This document shows positions 1 to 5,675 of a stretch of 5,909 bases of DNA, piece after piece (the first letter of the stretch is position 1; the number at the start of each line of letters is the position of its first letter). The DNA comes from Alphaproteobacteria bacterium. GTDB lineage: Bacteria > Pseudomonadota > Alphaproteobacteria > Puniceispirillales > Puniceispirillaceae. The position numbers and the translations under genes were made by a program. The notes beneath the pieces were generated by a model. That model searched no databases. It saw only the letters and a program-made list of their open reading frames with translations, and was not told the DNA's origin. Location: the NCBI GenBank assembly GCA_009936885.1, contig JAACDT010000070.1:1-5909 (forward strand), read 5' to 3'.

Positions 1-308
1 GACAAAGTTGTATCTAATATATCAGAGGAGGTCATTCCTTGATGCACAAACCGAGCATCTGGGCCTACATATTCTGCAAGATTAGTTAGGAACGCAATTA
101 CATCATGCTTGGTTTCACGTTCGATTTCATTAATTCGGTCAATATCAAACTTCCCTTTTTCCCAAATGGTTTGGGCAGCAGAATGCGGGATTACACCTAG
201 CTCGGCCTGAGCATCACAAGCATGGGCCTCAATTTCAAACCAGATTTGAAATTTGGAATGTTCTGACCAGGTCTGCGTCATTTCCGGTCTTGAATAACGG
301 GGGATCAT
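1..308 (-). CDS. purB: Adenylosuccinate lyase PurB, N-terminal part (cut by window edge)
   Basis: PurB is a cytosolic homotetrameric enzyme of the fumarase/aspartase superfamily. It releases fumarate from SAICAR and from adenylosuccinate, so it acts twice in purine synthesis. The window shows 102 codons from an ATG at 308; the family is usually about 430 residues, so roughly three quarters lie beyond the left edge. The protein opens MIPRYSRPEMTQTWSE, the usual PurB start. It carries KHDVIAF with His68, which matches the catalytic histidine of the B. subtilis enzyme, and the substrate-binding TSSD at 93-96. The start is supported by AGGAAAA (316-322 on the complementary strand) seven bases upstream. 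It is transcribed away from the small gene at 426, so the 117-bp gap should hold its promoter. No damage is visible in the part seen. Confidence 0.97.
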   Translation of the reverse strand, partial: MIPRYSRPEMTQTWSEHSKFQIWFEIEAHACDAQAELGVIPHSAAQTIWEKGKFDIDRINEIERETKHDVIAFLTNLAEYVGPDARFVHQGMTSSDILDTTL

Positions 309-363
309 AACGTTGTTTTCCTGATTATTTTTGCTACTAGTAATATCATCTTGTGCACTAAAA

Positions 364-372
364 TGCTATACT
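364..372 (+). promoter_or_regulatory. Possible extended -10 promoter for the small gene at 426
   Basis: TGCTATACT fits an extended -10 box (TGn followed by TATACT, five of six to consensus). A start site near 379 would give a leader of about 47 bases. No good -35 box lies 16-18 bases upstream, which extended -10 promoters tolerate. It rests on a motif match in AT-rich DNA only. Confidence 0.3.
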
Positions 373-386
373 CATAACTAACGAAT

Positions 387-409
387 AATTTGTTCATGAA
401 ACACAAATT
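387..409. repeat. Inverted repeat in the purB / small-gene divergent region
   Basis: A perfect 7-base inverted repeat, AATTTGT at 387-393 and ACAAATT at 403-409, is separated by nine bases that themselves contain the palindrome TCATGA (394-399). It sits between the possible -10 box and the start codon at 426. It could be an operator or a weak hairpin in the leader. Such AT-rich repeats also arise by chance. Confidence 0.4.
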
Positions 410-425
410 TGCAAATAGATGAAAA

Positions 426-632
426 ATGATTTTTAGAAAACTTGTAGTAACAGCCCTTGGGTATGCAGCTCGAAATCCTGCAATACAGAAACAGGCAAAA
501 AAGATTGCTACCGAGGCAGCGCTTAAAGCCAACCCCGCACTTCTTAAAGGAAGCCGTGTTGCAGGCGAGAAGTACCGAGATTTAAAGCAAGAAGTTAAAA
601 AAAACGTAGAAGAGTTTAAAAAAGAAAAATAA
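426..632 (+). CDS. Small basic helical protein, unknown function
   Basis: This 68-residue protein is not one I can assign to a named family. It begins MIFRKLVVTALGYAARNPA and is followed by an alanine- and lysine-rich stretch predicted to be helical. It ends in a strongly charged Lys/Glu tail (residues 49-68) that could form a short coiled coil. The first 15 residues are mildly hydrophobic but too short and interrupted to call a membrane segment. An in-frame TGA lies two codons upstream (420-422) and no other start codon is near, so ATG 426 fixes the N-terminus; the ribosome site is weak. Codon choice looks normal and no overlapping gene explains the frame. Small Lys/Ala-rich proteins of this kind occur in alphaproteobacteria, but calling it a homologue of any is inference. 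Confidence 0.65.
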   Translation: MIFRKLVVTALGYAARNPAIQKQAKKIATEAALKANPALLKGSRVAGEKYRDLKQEVKKNVEEFKKEK

Positions 633-676
633 ATACTCAGATTTTGAAATGTTCAATTCCCCTTATTTTAAAGCAC

Positions 677-1403
677 TTATAAAAGTCCAATTGATTTAAA
701 ACTTTGACATTCACTTCCGGCAATAATGAGATGATCATGAAGCTCAATATCAACGCTAAGCAAGGCTTGTTTTACCTTTCTGGTTAATAGGATGTCTGCT
801 TGGCTGGGTCGTTCGTCAAATGTGGGATGATTATGGGCAAGAATAATATTTTTTGCATGAAAATTGAGCCCAAACTTTGCAATTTCACATGGGTAAATCG
901 AAGTTTGATTTATGGTTCCAGATGTCATGATCTTACTCTCAATTAATCGATTTTGTGCATCTAATAAAAGAACTAGTAAATGTTCTACTTTCTAAAAAGC
1001 AAGTTGACTGATACAAAAAAAATTCTGCACTGCCTGCCAGTTGGCAAGGATGGGTTTATCCTTGACAAGATCGCGCTTCATGCGCTGTTCTATCACGCGA
1101 ATTAGATGAAAGTGAATAATGGCGGCACTGCCAACCTCTTTCACAGAGCGTAATTCTGCCTTATCTGCTATAATAATATTGCTGATATTCTTAAACTTCG
1201 CCAGCAATGTCTTTACAACAGGTTTGGTATCCCCTCTGCTATTAATCCCATATAAAAACATTTCTAGAACACTGGCATATGACAAAATAGAGGTGCTGTC
1301 TCTGCATTTACCTTTGCACGCATCCGCTCTCTATGGCCTTTATGATAGCTATTTAAGGTTTTAGAATCTGATATTGTGGGTCGGGTTTTGATTTATCGCC
1401 CAT
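677..1403 (-). pseudogene. radC: radC (JAMM/MPN-domain RadC family), disrupted by a stop codon and frameshift(s)
   Basis: RadC-family proteins (UPF0758; about 220-230 residues) have an N-terminal helix-hairpin-helix region and a C-terminal JAMM metalloprotease-like domain of uncertain role. The pieces here read in order. A possible start ATG at 1403 runs MGDKSKPDPQYQ. The conserved GHRERMRAK (around 1338-1312) is in a second frame. LSYASVLEMFLYGINSRGD, with the hairpin region after it, runs from 1285 in a third frame. An in-frame TAG at 994-992 follows LAF, and beyond it the same frame continues KVEHLLVLLLDAQNRLIE into the JAMM domain, with HNHP at 835-824, PSQAD ending at 794 and stop TAA at 679-677. 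The shift near 1290 sits in a run of four T residues (minus strand). The N-terminal shift is less sure because RadC N-termini vary. The JAMM glutamate position reads Lys (934-932). It lies 35 bp after map, a common alphaproteobacterial order. Confidence 0.85.
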
Positions 1404-1438
1404 ATAACTGACTGTAGGCAGATAACATAACCGCAAGG

Positions 1439-2233
1439 TTAAGTTTTAGAGTAAGGCGGAAAATTATAACCGTTGGCCGAAAGGGTAAAAATTTCTGCGC
1501 CCGTATCCGTAATACCAATTGTATGCTCAAATTGTGCGGAGGCGCTTTTGTCTCTGGTTACTGCCGTCCAGCCATCACTAAGAATTTTTGTTTCTGCTCT
1601 GCCTGCATTAATCATCGGCTCAATTGTAAAAAACATTCCAGGCTCTAATATCATCCCGGTACCAGCCGTTCCAAAATGTAGCACTGTTGGCGCGCAATGA
1701 AACACCTTGCCAAGACCATGCCCTGTAAAGTCACGAACCACCGAATATCTGTTTTTTTCTGCGTATGTTTGAATAGCAGAACCAATATCACCAAGCCTTT
1801 TTCCTGGCTTGGCGGCTTCGATACCATACATGAGGCAGTCATAAGTAACTTCTGTTAATCGCTGGGATTTAATTGGCGGGGTGTCTACATAATACATTCT
1901 TGATGTATCCCCATACCAACCATCAAGAATAACAGTTACATCTATATTCAATATATCCCCCGATAATAATTTTCGCTCACCAGGTATGCCATGGCAGACA
2001 ATATGATTGAGAGAAATGCAGGTAGATTTTGGGAACCCTTTGTAATTCAGGGGCGCAGGGATAGCGCCATGTTCGATAATATACTTATGGCATATATCAT
2101 CTAATGCTTGCGTTGTAATGCCTGCCCTGACATGTTCCGTTATCATATCAAGTACGTCGGCAGCGAGCGCGCCAGCTTTGCGCATGGATGTGAAATCTGC
2201 CTCATCATGGATTAAAACATTGCTTTCTTGCAT
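1439..2233 (-). CDS. map: Methionine aminopeptidase, type I
   Basis: This cytosolic two-metal enzyme removes the initiator Met from new proteins when the second residue is small. The 264 residues match the bacterial type I length. All five metal ligands are present in family context: Asp98 (NIDVT), Asp109 (YGDTS), His172 (TGHGLG), Glu205 (TIEPM) and Glu236 (QFEHT), each one residue higher than in E. coli MAP. His81 (CHGIPGE) and His179 match the substrate-contacting histidines. There is no N-terminal zinc-finger extension. The start ATG at 2233 has a modest AGGTAA about seven bases upstream. The gene is intact, is the probable first gene of a map-radC unit, and is divergent from the CinA-domain gene at 2359. 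Confidence 0.97.
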   Translation of the reverse strand: MQESNVLIHDEADFTSMRKAGALAADVLDMITEHVRAGITTQALDDICHKYIIEHGAIPAPLNYKGFPKSTCISLNHIVCHGIPGERKLLSGDILNIDVTVILDGWYGDTSRMYYVDTPPIKSQRLTEVTYDCLMYGIEAAKPGKRLGDIGSAIQTYAEKNRYSVVRDFTGHGLGKVFHCAPTVLHFGTAGTGMILEPGMFFTIEPMINAGRAETKILSDGWTAVTRDKSASAQFEHTIGITDTGAEIFTLSANGYNFPPYSKT

Positions 2234-2252
2234 ACGGATTACCTAATAAACA

Positions 2253-2280
2253 ATTCTACGAGCTATTTGCATTTAACCAA
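2253..2280 (-). promoter_or_regulatory. Candidate promoter for map
   Basis: Read on the minus strand, TTGGTT (2280-2275) and TAGAAT (2258-2253) are separated by 16 bases. The -10 box matches consensus at five of six positions and the -35 at three. Transcription would start near 2246, giving a leader of only about 13 bases before ATG 2233. It overlaps the opposing candidate promoter at 2267-2294. Motif evidence only. Confidence 0.35.
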
Positions 2281-2294
2281 CAAAGTTATATAAG
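2267..2294 (+). promoter_or_regulatory. Candidate promoter for the CinA-domain gene
   Basis: TTGCAT (2267-2272) and TATAAG (2289-2294) are 16 bases apart. The -10 box matches at five of six positions and the -35 at three. The start would fall near 2301, leaving a leader of about 58 bases. The -35 boxes of this and the divergent map promoter overlap, so the two may compete for polymerase. Motif evidence only. Confidence 0.35.
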
Positions 2295-2343
2295 CCTTAG
2301 ACGAATTTATATTTGAAACAAATAAATTTAGAGATGGTATAGC

Positions 2344-2350
2344 AGGAGAT
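2344..2350 (+). promoter_or_regulatory. Ribosome binding site of the CinA-domain gene
   Basis: AGGAGAT lies eight bases before ATG 2359. It is the strongest Shine-Dalgarno match in the window and fixes the start of this gene. Confidence 0.75.
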
Positions 2351-2358
2351 ACAAGCAA

Positions 2359-3108
2359 ATGGCAAATCCAACTGCAGCGATATGTGTGATCGGTGATGAA
2401 ATTCTCTCAGGAAGAACCAAAGATAAAAATATAGGCTGGATAGCCGAGCAGCTAAACGGGCTTGGTATTCAACTAACGCAAGCACGTGTAATTGCTGATG
2501 TAAAAGAGACAATCATACGCCATATCACGGAATTGTCAGATGAAAATGATTATGTATTTACCTCTGGCGGCATTGGCCCAACGCATGACGATATTACAAC
2601 TGAGTCTGTAGCAGCAGCATTTAATGTCAAAGTCGAGCGCAACCAAGAAGCGATGCGACGGCTTGAGCAACATTATAAGGGAACCGAAATAGTTCTGAAC
2701 GAAGTTAGAAAAAAAATGGCAGATATTCCAGTTGGCGCCACTTTGATTGATAATCCTGTAAGTGCGGCGCCTGGCTTCCAGCTAGAAAATATCTATGTAA
2801 TGGCTGGAGTGCCCTCTATCATGCAATCTATGTTTGAAAGCCTTTCTGCAAGCTTAAAGGGTGGTACAATTCCGACAAGACTGACTGTCCAATGTGCCAC
2901 AGGGGAGGGTAATGTTGCCCATATATTAGAACAAATAAGCAATCAATATGAGACAGTATCAGTTGGCAGCTATCCTTGGTTTAAGCCAGGTCAGTTTGGC
3001 ACAGCAGTCGTACTTACGGGTCTTGATGAGAACCTTGTATCTAATGCTGCAAAAGAATTATGTCTGCTTGTAAAGCATGCTGGCTTCGAAGCAGAGGACG
3101 CTGTTTAA
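2359..3108 (+). CDS. CinA N-terminal-type (MoaB/Mog fold, COG1058) protein
   Basis: The 249 residues match the MoCF/MoaB-like domain of CinA and nothing more: the C-terminal NMN amidohydrolase (PncC) domain of full CinA (about 400 residues) is absent. Visible motifs are AICVIGDEILSGRTKDKN (residues 7-24), the nucleotide/molybdopterin-binding loop TSGGIGPTHDD (68-78), NPVSAAPGF (132-140) and MAGVPSIMQSMF (148-159). A C-terminal alpha/beta part follows (about 200-249, from SVGSYPWF). Such stand-alone proteins are often annotated as competence/damage-inducible or molybdopterin-binding proteins. COG1058 domains have been reported as ADP-ribose pyrophosphatases, so a role in nucleotide salvage is the best guess, not shown here. 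A strong ribosome site supports the start. It is divergent from map and convergent with the rhomboid gene, so probably monocistronic. It appears intact. Confidence 0.93.
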   Translation: MANPTAAICVIGDEILSGRTKDKNIGWIAEQLNGLGIQLTQARVIADVKETIIRHITELSDENDYVFTSGGIGPTHDDITTESVAAAFNVKVERNQEAMRRLEQHYKGTEIVLNEVRKKMADIPVGATLIDNPVSAAPGFQLENIYVMAGVPSIMQSMFESLSASLKGGTIPTRLTVQCATGEGNVAHILEQISNQYETVSVGSYPWFKPGQFGTAVVLTGLDENLVSNAAKELCLLVKHAGFEAEDAV

Positions 3109-3111
3109 ACC

Positions 3112-3131
3112 AAGGTTTGTTAAGGTTTGCT
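3112..3131 (+). repeat. Short imperfect tandem repeat between convergent genes
   Basis: AAGGTTTGTT (3112-3121) is followed at once by AAGGTTTGCT (3122-3131), nine of ten identical. It lies in the 45-bp gap between the stop codons of the CinA-domain gene and the rhomboid gene. There is no clear hairpin plus T-run, so I do not call a terminator. Confidence 0.45.
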
Positions 3132-3153
3132 ATTACACTAAATTGTTTGCAAG

Positions 3154-4008
3154 TTAGATATCCCACGGTCCTTTTCGGCGTTTTCTGAAACTAGGAAGAG
3201 AGCCGTTTTTTTCACTCCTAACCAGTGTTCGGTGAGCATATTTATGCTTAGCCTGTTCTTTAACTTCTCTAAAGGTAATTGGCGTTGTTATGTCAGATTG
3301 ATGCGTTGAAGGGTCAAATTTTCCAAATAACGGTAACTCGCGTCGCTTGAAGAAGGGGATAAGACATGCACCAGCAATAAATCCCCCAATATGAGCAAAA
3401 TAAGCAACGCCCCCTTCGTCTGAAAATGCAACAGGAGCAGCCGCAAATTGGGTTCCAATCCATACACCCAAAACCACCCATGCTGGAAGACTTATAAAAC
3501 GAATAAATATCAGAATAATCATTAAAACCTGAATAGGTGCTTTTGGGTGCAGAACAATATAAGCGCCCAAAATGCCAGCAATACCGCCAGACGCACCAAT
3601 CATTGGGGTGATGGAGTAGGGGGCAATAATGCTTTGTGCAAAGGCTGCTGCAGCCCCGCAAATAATATAAAATAATATAAATTTAAAATGCCCCATAGAT
3701 GCTTCAATATTATCGCCAAAAATCCATAAATACAGCATGTTAGAAGCTATATGAAGCCATCCTCCATGGAGAAACATAGAAGTGATAATGGAAAAATAGG
3801 GATGTATAAATTGTAATTCAGCAGGGAGCGATTGATGCCCAAATAACACAGACGGGATAATGCCATATTTGAGAGTGACTAGGCGTAATGTGTGGCTATC
3901 TAGTGATAATTGCCATAGAAAAACAATAACACATGCACTTAAAATACCCCAAGAGACATATGGGGTGCGGGTGGATACAAGCCGGTCAAAAAGAGGTAAA
4001 AAAAACAT
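3154..4008 (-). CDS. Rhomboid-family intramembrane serine protease
   Basis: Rhomboids cleave transmembrane substrates within the inner membrane with a Ser-His dyad. Numbered from ATG 4008 (284 residues), the protein has TM1 at about 18-35. The HGGWLHIASN motif follows (81-90; His86 and Asn90 help form the oxyanion pocket), then GASG with nucleophile Ser140, and AHIGGF with catalytic His206 in the last TM helix. Six TM segments are visible. The tail after about residue 220 is basic and cytoplasmic, ending in GPWDI; a GPW-type end is familiar in alphaproteobacterial rhomboids. The frame is open up to a GTG at 4038, but neither start has a good ribosome site. I chose ATG 4008 because MFFLPLFDR is the usual start of these proteins. 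Catalytic residues are complete, so it should be active; its substrate cannot be told. Confidence 0.93.
   Translation of the reverse strand: MFFLPLFDRLVSTRTPYVSWGILSACVIVFLWQLSLDSHTLRLVTLKYGIIPSVLFGHQSLPAELQFIHPYFSIITSMFLHGGWLHIASNMLYLWIFGDNIEASMGHFKFILFYIICGAAAAFAQSIIAPYSITPMIGASGGIAGILGAYIVLHPKAPIQVLMIILIFIRFISLPAWVVLGVWIGTQFAAAPVAFSDEGGVAYFAHIGGFIAGACLIPFFKRRELPLFGKFDPSTHQSDITTPITFREVKEQAKHKYAHRTLVRSEKNGSLPSFRKRRKGPWDI
3661..3680. repeat. Exact 10-bp tandem duplication inside the rhomboid gene
   Basis: AATAATATAA occurs twice back to back (3661-3670 and 3671-3680). It lies in codons for the third membrane segment of the rhomboid protein (residues reading FKFILFYII). Loss or gain of one unit would shift the frame, so it is a possible slippage site. 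It may simply reflect AT-rich codons for hydrophobic residues. Confidence 0.6.
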
Positions 4009-4237
4009 ATTATTTTTAGTTCCGAATTTAATTGACACTATTTAAACGTCATGAAGGGGTGGGCTCTCATGAGAAGGTTGAATGTTACAAGAAAGCATAA
4101 GAAGGAAATTTAAACAAGATACCCTAATTAACAAGAGCCTTGTAAATGGTTTTTTAACTTAATTGGACTTATTGATTGTCATCAAAAACTAATTGCAGAA
4201 CGAAAGAAGAATAAACTGTGGTTATGTATTGATCTAA
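4009..4237. other. AT-rich intergenic stretch upstream of the rhomboid gene
   Basis: I see no supported gene in these 229 bases. The minus strand should contain the rhomboid promoter; TTTACA and TATCTT occur 19 bases apart there, a poor fit. A 5-bp stem (ACAAG, loop AGC, CTTGT, about 4131-4143) is followed by six T residues after a short gap, but it is too weak for a confident terminator and no plus-strand gene ends there. Confidence 0.5.
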
Positions 4238-4462
4238 TCATCCAATGATAAATGGCGTGTTCTCAACCCTATCGAGGTTAATAAGGCTTGAAACCACGGC
4301 ATCGATTTTGCTTGTTATCATTATTTTTGCTGGAGCGCCTTTTCGGATTTTTCTGATGTAGCAAGAATTAATAGTTGGTGTTTGGCTTGCCACTCTAACC
4401 GCTAGTTTTTTTCTGTTTGTCCATTTTTCTATTTCATAAATCAAAGGGTTTATTCTATTCAT
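4238..4462 (-). CDS. Doubtful 74-residue protein with faint PilZ-like pattern
   Basis: This frame starts at ATG 4462, has no clear ribosome site, and is not confidently a gene. Residues 16-47 contain NRKKLAVRV and then CYIRKIRKGAPAKI. The second stretch resembles the (D/N)xSxxG region of PilZ domains (typically CxxRDISxGGA), with Asp and Ser replaced by Lys and Arg. The rest (GAPAKIMITSKIDAVVSSL, then NLDRVENTPFIIG) could correspond to the later beta strands, ending where the last strand of a PilZ domain would begin. If it is PilZ-related, the c-di-GMP-binding residues are lost and the domain is short, so it would be a degenerate relative or remnant. The alternative is a chance open frame in non-coding DNA. 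It shares the strand of the rhomboid gene, with a 229-bp gap. Confidence 0.3.
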   Translation of the reverse strand: MNRINPLIYEIEKWTNRKKLAVRVASQTPTINSCYIRKIRKGAPAKIMITSKIDAVVSSLINLDRVENTPFIIG

Positions 4463-4662
4463 TTATTTTTATTATTCTGGTGCTTGGATGTGCGTTCTTT
4501 ATTCCACAAATCTTTAATAGCTACTCTTTTATTTCCTGTTTTGAGATTGGTGGGCAATGGCATGTTATATCTGTCTTGTTTGATAAAACAATACACGGGC
4601 GAGGCATTTACCAGAGTTAAGGATACTTGTTTTAGTTGGAAATAATGCTCATAGATAAAAGG
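4463..4662. other. Non-coding stretch between the doubtful frame and tRNA-Leu
   Basis: I find no supported gene. Frames are open on both strands (plus to 4620, minus to 4674), but neither has a ribosome site or a recognisable motif, and the plus-strand one needs a TTG start inside the opposing frame. If the frame at 4238-4462 is not real, the gap from 4009 to 4662 is about 650 bases without a protein gene, long for a compact alphaproteobacterial genome. Confidence 0.5.
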
Positions 4663-4749
4663 TGGTGGGGACACCCGGACTTGAACCGGGAAGACTTATC
4701 GTCGGCAGATTTTAAGTCTGCTGTGTTTACCAAATTTCACCATGCCCCC
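4663..4749 (-). tRNA. tRNA-Leu (anticodon UAA), CCA encoded
   Basis: All arms fold. The acceptor stem is GGGGGCA with TGTCCCC (one G-T pair), the D arm is GTG/CAC with a GGTAAA-type loop, and the anticodon stem is GCAGA/TCTGC with loop CTTAAAA, placing TAA at 4714-4712. The 14-base class II variable arm has a 3-bp stem (GAC/GTC), and the T arm is CCCGG-TTCAAGT-CCGGG. The discriminator is A, the base required by leucyl-tRNA synthetase, and CCA (4665-4663) is encoded. It reads UUA and UUG codons, both common in this AT-rich DNA. It lies 85 bp downstream of the HD-domain gene on the same strand. Length with CCA is 87 bases. Confidence 0.97.
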
Positions 4750-4760
4750 AAAAATAACAT

Positions 4761-4787
4761 ATTGTATCCAATCTTCTACAATGCAAA
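4761..4787 (-). promoter_or_regulatory. Candidate promoter for tRNA-Leu
   Basis: On the minus strand TACAAT (4766-4761) matches the -10 consensus at five of six positions and ends 11 bases before the first tRNA base. That gives a start a few bases upstream of the mature 5' end, as expected for a tRNA. The -35 region is poor: TTTGCA (4787-4782) is 15 bases away. Read-through from the HD-domain gene is the alternative. Confidence 0.4.
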
Positions 4788-4834
4788 TAGTTGTTTTTAC
4801 AAGTCCATTTCTGAATTACAGCAAAAATTTTATG

Positions 4835-5440
4835 CTATTCTTTAGCACCTCCCAACAATATAAAGCGGCGAGTGAATGCTTCTTTTGCTTTTTTGGGAGA
4901 TTCAGGAATTATTAAAATTTCTTTGGGTGTGCCTCTTGGTTTGGGAAAAAGCTTGCCTGCCTCTGAGCTTGTAAATCCTGCGATTTGAGTAGCTTCAATC
5001 CATGCTGCCATTTTATCAGCTCGTTTAATTGATTTGCTGATTGCTTCTGGTAGAATGGCTGGAAGACCAAATCGAATATGGATAGCCTGCTGTAATTTTT
5101 CCTCGATAGCTTTATATTGTGTCCCTAACGCTGATTTCAACGGCGTAATCATATCTCCGATAACATATTCAGGGGCATCATGAAGCAGACTTGCAAGACG
5201 CCATTTGTTGATAAGCCGTAATGAATTCAGATGCATGATCTGCTCTACTAATATGCTGTGTTGTGCAACTGATAAACCAAAATTACCTGATGTTTGCCCA
5301 TTCCACCTAGCTACCCTAGACAAGCCATGGGCAATATCATCGATTTCTATATCAAGTGGGCTTGGCTCTAGGATGTTTAATCTGCGACCAGAAAGCATTC
5401 TTTGCCATGCGCGCGGTGGAGGATTTGTTTGTAATGCCAT
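4835..5440 (-). CDS. YfbR-like HD-domain phosphohydrolase
   Basis: HD-superfamily metal-dependent phosphohydrolase of the COG1896 type, relatives of E. coli YfbR, a dNMP 5'-nucleotidase. Numbered from ATG 5440 (201 residues), the metal and catalytic residues are all in place. His61 lies in VAQHSILV. His87-Asp88 lie in LLHDAPEYVIGD, with Glu91 and Asp96 matching the extra YfbR residues. Asp142 lies in KRADKMAAW. The N-terminal NPPPRAWQRMLSGRRLN and ARWNGQTSG are typical of the alphaproteobacterial branch. The frame is open to a TTG at 5494, but I prefer ATG 5440 because the conserved region begins a few residues later; neither start has a good ribosome site. The substrate is inferred as a nucleoside monophosphate, not shown. 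It is upstream of tRNA-Leu on the same strand and divergent from the gene at 5676. Confidence 0.92.
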   Translation of the reverse strand: MALQTNPPPRAWQRMLSGRRLNILEPSPLDIEIDDIAHGLSRVARWNGQTSGNFGLSVAQHSILVEQIMHLNSLRLINKWRLASLLHDAPEYVIGDMITPLKSALGTQYKAIEEKLQQAIHIRFGLPAILPEAISKSIKRADKMAAWIEATQIAGFTSSEAGKLFPKPRGTPKEILIIPESPKKAKEAFTRRFILLGGAKE

Positions 5441-5675
5441 ATGAATGAAGTCAGCTGTTAAATTCGAAGAAATGTTGTCAATCAAACCTAACAAAATGTA
5501 AACTGTAATTGGAATTATTATAAGAAGAAAAATTATTTAGGGTGTTTTTGAAAACAAATAAACAGACAATTTATCCCTCTAGCCATTCTTCGGGTTGGCT
5601 ACAGCAAGTAATTCCGTTATTGACACATATAAATTTGCATAACGCTATTCTGCGTTTTTGTATAAAGGGTAGTAT
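5441..5675. other. Divergent intergenic region, promoters not clearly resolved
   Basis: These 235 bases separate the HD-domain gene from the right-edge membrane-protein gene. A perfect -35 hexamer TTGACA occurs on each strand: 5481-5476 facing the HD-domain gene and 5620-5625 facing the right-edge gene. Neither has a well-spaced -10 box: the best minus-strand match is TTTAAC 13 bases on, and the best plus-strand match is TATTCT 20 bases on. I see no RNA gene, terminator or supported protein gene here. Confidence 0.45.
5664..5669 (+). promoter_or_regulatory. Ribosome binding site of the right-edge membrane-protein gene
   Basis: AAAGGG ends six bases before ATG 5676. An in-frame TAG at 5670-5672 excludes any start further upstream, so site and stop together fix this start. 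Confidence 0.6.

Noticed and set aside
1119..1364. Plus-strand open frame of 81 codons
   Set aside because: It is antisense to the recognisable radC remnant and has no motif or ribosome site; its length reflects the opposing coding sequence.
1473..1842. Open frames of 75 (plus) and 63 (minus) codons
   Set aside because: Both lie inside intact map in other frames and read as composition shadows.
3314..3661. Minus-strand 115-codon Cys-rich open frame
   Set aside because: It overlaps the rhomboid gene in a shifted frame; the Cys, Trp and Tyr richness comes from out-of-frame reading of membrane-helix codons.
4082..4162. 26-codon plus-strand frame preceded by GAGAAGG
   Set aside because: The ribosome-site match is good, but the peptide is very short, lies opposite the rhomboid upstream region and has no supporting feature.
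4417..4620. Plus-strand 67-codon frame with a hydrophobic N-terminus resembling a lipoprotein signal
   Set aside because: It needs a TTG start inside the opposing frame at 4238-4462, has no ribosome site and matches nothing I know. T-rich DNA easily gives Phe/Ile-rich translations.
4459..4674. Minus-strand 71-codon frame
   Set aside because: It starts inside the tRNA-Leu 3' end and has no recognisable motif.
5581..5640. Minus-strand reading ending in ITCCSQPEEWLEG, looking protein-like
   Set aside because: There is no ATG, GTG or TTG start in frame nearby and the stretch is too short to support a gene or remnant.
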